A stretch of 7,866 nt of DNA, from contig CAZWSE010000123.1 of the NCBI GenBank assembly GCA_964636575.1, positions 1-7,866 of the forward strand, given 5' to 3'. The DNA comes from CAZWSE01 sp964636575 (lineage in GTDB: Bacteria > Pseudomonadota > Alphaproteobacteria > Rhodobacterales > Rhodobacteraceae). Positions 6,323 through 7,866 of this stretch are shown here, piece after piece. The translations under genes and the position numbers were made by a program. The notes under the pieces are model-generated. The model was not told the DNA's origin. It searched no databases and saw only the letters and a program-made list of their open reading frames with translations. The stretch's first letter is position 1. Every line of letters starts with the position of its first letter.

Positions 6323-6913
6323 TTAGCGTCGCTTCCCAAGAATGGCCGCTGTTGTTGCTACCATAATGGCCAGACTGAGAGCTGCTTTTGATATTTGTTC
6401 CATTGTGCCTTCGATAAGCCATGCGTGCAGGATAGTGCCCCCGACGATTCCGATTGCCAGCGCTATGTGTAGCCGTCGCCATGTGATCGCGCGCAGTTTA
6501 CGTCGGAAATTTGCCAGAACGCCTGCGCCGAACACCCCCCACATTGCCAGAACGCCCCAGATCGAGAATGGCGTTGGTGATGTGAACGTCAGGACGTCAA
6601 TCACATCTGGGGGGCTTGTGATCCATAGCCCGCCGATGTGCACGATGATCCCAAAGATCAAAAATATGCCCATCCAGCGGTGGAGCTTTCGGCTCGTTCG
6701 CAAGGCGAGCCCCGGCAAGTATCCCGCCGCCAGCATAGGTTGGATCAGCAAAATACACATGGACGCTATGCCCGCGAGCCCTGCAATTATGTAGATCGGG
6801 TCGCGGTAGGCCAAAAGCGGGCTGATCGCCGAAAGTGCTAAGGGCACTGCGATCATAAAGATCAATGCGCCCCAGCTTAGGGTGATGCGTCTGCGTGTGG
6901 CTTGTGTGCTCAC
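6323..6913 (-). CDS. Ferric-reductase-like transmembrane heme protein
   Basis: The 196-residue protein has six predicted membrane helices, at about residues 12-32, 38-60, 78-97, 116-135, 147-166 and 174-192. Two helices each carry a pair of histidines: H78 and H92 in RKLHRWMG...IIVHIGG, and H149 and H163 in WRRLHIAL...TILHAWL. The 14-residue spacing in each helix is the classic arrangement of the ferric reductase/NADPH oxidase/MsrQ heme-b domain, so two hemes would be stacked across the membrane. There is no flavin or NAD(P)H domain, as in MsrQ-type quinol-linked proteins. The GTG start (6913-6911) overlaps the stop of the upstream Tat-exported gene by four bases (GTGA), so the two are co-translated. 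The likely job is electron transfer to or from the periplasmic partner. The actual donor and acceptor are unknown. Confidence 0.85.
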   Translation of the reverse strand: MSTQATRRRITLSWGALIFMIAVPLALSAISPLLAYRDPIYIIAGLAGIASMCILLIQPMLAAGYLPGLALRTSRKLHRWMGIFLIFGIIVHIGGLWITSPPDVIDVLTFTSPTPFSIWGVLAMWGVFGAGVLANFRRKLRAITWRRLHIALAIGIVGGTILHAWLIEGTMEQISKAALSLAIMVATTAAILGKRR

Positions 6914-7398
6914 ACCGGTTCGAGCACGAAGTCTACGTTCAGGGTTGTGTCTTTTGCGCTGTTCATGATGGGGCGGAGGAACACGGTTTTGTAGTCCTCG
7001 CTGTCGTAGGCCAAATGCCCGTGCGGTTGCCCGAAAGCTGGCACGATTTGCGGCATTTCAAGCCTGAAGACCCCGTTCGCATCGGTAAGTGTTGCGCCGT
7101 GGCTGTGCGGGTCGCGTTCGTGGCCTTCTGTGGTATGCGCCCAAATCTGGATCCGTTGCCCTTCGAGCGGTGCGCCATCCCCTGCGCGGCGCACGGTTCC
7201 GGTCATCCAGAAACCCCCGCCGCCGATCCGGTCTACGATGGGCGCGCCTGGTCTGTAGTTGTTCGACCCACCGCGCATGGTCGGCGTGGCTGCAAGGCTT
7301 TGCGCTTGGCTTGGCAAAAGAAGTCCTGACGCGCCGGTTATAAGTGCTGCCCCTGATGTTGCCAAAAGGGTGCGCCGTGTCGGATTGGCGTTTGTCAT
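6910..7398 (-). CDS. Tat-exported intradiol-dioxygenase-like protein
   Basis: The 162-residue protein begins with a twin-arginine signal (TRRTLLATSGAAL, then a hydrophobic stretch to about residue 29), so it should reach the periplasm folded, perhaps with a cofactor. The mature part resembles the beta-sandwich core of intradiol ring-cleavage dioxygenases: GTVRRAGDGAPLEGQRIQIW (67-86), LTDANGVFRL (104-113) and the PHGH motif (125-128), which matches the two metal-ligand histidines in PAHIHF of protocatechuate dioxygenase. By my alignment both iron-ligand tyrosines are absent: the first position falls in WAHTTEGHERD, the second in VPAFG. It is also shorter than true dioxygenases. It may bind a metal differently or not catalyse ring cleavage. 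The start is supported by GGGAG (plus-strand 7407-7411), eight bases upstream. It heads a two-gene operon with the ferric-reductase-like protein. Confidence 0.8.
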   Translation of the reverse strand: MTNANPTRRTLLATSGAALITGASGLLLPSQAQSLAATPTMRGGSNNYRPGAPIVDRIGGGGFWMTGTVRRAGDGAPLEGQRIQIWAHTTEGHERDPHSHGATLTDANGVFRLEMPQIVPAFGQPHGHLAYDSEDYKTVFLRPIMNSAKDTTLNVDFVLEPV

Positions 7399-7432
7399 CT
7401 GCGGGTCTCCCTTTGGTGCGGCTCTGCACAGT

Positions 7433-7460
7433 AGTTTAATGTTGTTTTACGGAATTTCGA
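7433..7460 (-). promoter_or_regulatory. Weak promoter candidate for the dioxygenase-like/ferric-reductase-like operon
   Basis: On the minus strand TCGAAA (7460-7455) and TAAACT (7438-7433) are 16 bases apart, about 35 bases upstream of the start codon. Each box matches four of six consensus bases. Further upstream, TCACA-TG-TGTGA (7494-7505) is a short dyad that might be a regulator site. Confidence 0.3.
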
Positions 7461-7534
7461 GGGAATGGTTCGTTTGAGCAGAGTCGATCATCTTCACATG
7501 TGTGAGAGATCATGTGCGATTAGGCGGTTTTGCG

Positions 7535-7589
7535 TTCGGGAATTGGAAGTTATGGTGCTGTGAGGGAGGATTGAACTCCCGCACTCGGC
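7535..7589 (-). repeat. tRNA-tail direct repeat, copy 1
   Basis: This 55-base unit is identical to 7649-7703, 114 bases away. Read on the minus strand, 7589-7553 contains a tRNA T arm (GGGAG-TTCAATC-CTCCC), the acceptor 3' strand TCACAGC, a discriminator A and CCA. The remaining 18 bases lie beyond the CCA end. No matching acceptor 5' strand (GCTGTGA) is found next to it on the minus strand, so this is a 3' fragment and not a complete tRNA. The following 59 bases (7590-7648) can form a hairpin with the repeat edge (CGCAC 7580-7584 with GTGCG 7603-7607). Confidence 0.9.
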
Positions 7590-7648
7590 GTATCCCTCAG
7601 GGGTGCGTAAAGTCGGGACCGGACCTATCTATCAGGACTGAAATGGTA

Positions 7649-7703
7649 TTCGGGAATTGGAAGTTATGGTGCTGTGAGGGAGGATTGAACTCCCGCACTC
7701 GGC
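7649..7703 (-). repeat. tRNA-tail direct repeat, copy 2
   Basis: It is identical to copy 1 over all 55 bases and again carries the T arm, acceptor 3' strand and CCA on the minus strand (7703-7667). It ends exactly at the assembly gap. The bases just before it (AAATGGTA, 7641-7648) also precede copy 3, so the repeated unit extends beyond the 55 bases and probably has a period of 114. Confidence 0.9.
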
Positions 7704-7803
7704 NNNNNNNNNNNNNNNNNNNNNNNNNNNNNNNNNNNNNNNNNNNNNNNNNNNNNNNNNNNNNNNNNNNNNNNNNNNNNNNNNNNNNNNNNNNNNNNNN
7801 NNN
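7704..7803. other. Assembly gap of 100 N inside the repeat array
   Basis: The run is exactly 100 N, the usual placeholder for a gap of unknown size. It lies between two copies of the repeat, where short-read assemblies commonly fail. If the 114-base period continues, the true gap would be about 51 bases, or that plus a multiple of 114. Confidence 0.95.
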
Positions 7804-7811
7804 AAATGGTA

Positions 7812-7866
7812 TTCGGGAATTGGAAGTTATGGTGCTGTGAGGGAGGATTGAACTCCCGACCTCGTC
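7812..7866 (-). repeat. tRNA-tail direct repeat, copy 3 (diverged, reaches the window edge)
   Basis: It matches copies 1 and 2 except at three positions near its right end: it reads CCCGACCTCGTC where they read CCCGCACTCGGC. The differences fall where the tRNA variable region and anticodon stem would begin. Confidence 0.85.
7830..7866 (-). tRNA. Possible partial tRNA, 3' part only, isotype undetermined
   Basis: On the minus strand this reads GACGAGGTC, then the T arm GGGAG-TTCAATC-CTCCC, TCACAGC, A and CCA. It runs off the right edge, so the anticodon is not visible. An intact gene would need an acceptor 5' strand GCTGTGA beyond the window. This copy is the best candidate for the original tRNA from which the other two tails derive. 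Confidence 0.55.

Noticed and set aside
7553..7628. Copy 1 as a complete tRNA gene
   Set aside because: No strand complementary to the acceptor (GCTGTGA) and no D arm or anticodon arm can be placed in the 76 bases upstream of CCA.
7502..7840. Plus-strand open frame across the right-end repeats
   Set aside because: It translates the reverse of tRNA 3' ends and runs through the N gap; this is a known type of false gene call.
7535..7866. CRISPR array
   Set aside because: There are only three copies, the repeat is 55 bases and matches a tRNA T arm and CCA end, and the flank before copies 2 and 3 is the same, not a unique spacer.

Overview
The window looks like chromosomal DNA from a marine alphaproteobacterium of the Rhodobacterales (Roseobacter group). 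This rests on the character of the encoded proteins: a Rhodobacterales-style UvrB N-terminus, an NDUFS4-type complex I accessory protein, an RTX-rich secreted protein and a tRNA-Arg with an encoded CCA end. It is a draft-assembly fragment with two N runs (912-940 and 7704-7803).

Layout. Positions 1-2141 hold uvrB on the minus strand, cut by the left edge just before its C-terminus and interrupted by the first N run. Positions 2142-2572 are a divergent intergenic region. It contains a dyad over the likely uvrB promoter, a plausible plus-strand promoter, and a long interrupted hairpin (2368-2464) that could be a structured leader or small RNA. Next on the plus strand are an NDUFS4-like complex I accessory gene (2573-2884) and an overlapping GNAT acetyltransferase gene (2872-3336). 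A complete tRNA-Arg(TCT) follows (3387-3463). A 501-residue RTX calcium-binding protein (3753-5258) comes after a regulatory gap and ends at a good intrinsic terminator. Two overlapping small genes follow (5480-5767, holin-like, three membrane segments; 5764-6225, one membrane anchor with an external domain). They resemble a phage-derived pair without an endolysin. A second hairpin terminator (6271-6304) separates them from a convergent minus-strand operon.

That operon reads from 7398 down to 6323. It encodes a Tat-exported intradiol-dioxygenase-like protein and then, with a 4-base overlap, a six-helix ferric-reductase-like protein with two bis-His heme sites. The dioxygenase-like protein keeps the His-x-His metal-ligand motif but appears to lack both tyrosine ligands. 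The pairing recalls the MsrP/MsrQ arrangement of a Tat-exported enzyme with a membrane heme donor, but with a different periplasmic partner.

The right end (7535-7866) is the most unusual part. The 3' part of a tRNA gene (T arm, acceptor 3' strand, CCA; minus strand) is repeated three times in direct orientation. The first two copies are offset by 114 bases, and a 100-N gap lies between copies 2 and 3. Copies 1 and 2 lack a matching tRNA 5' half. Copy 3 differs at three positions and runs off the window, so it may be the end of the intact tRNA. This could be an array of attachment-site-like remnants, a tandem duplication of a tRNA tail, or an RNA-coding array; its true length is hidden by the gap.
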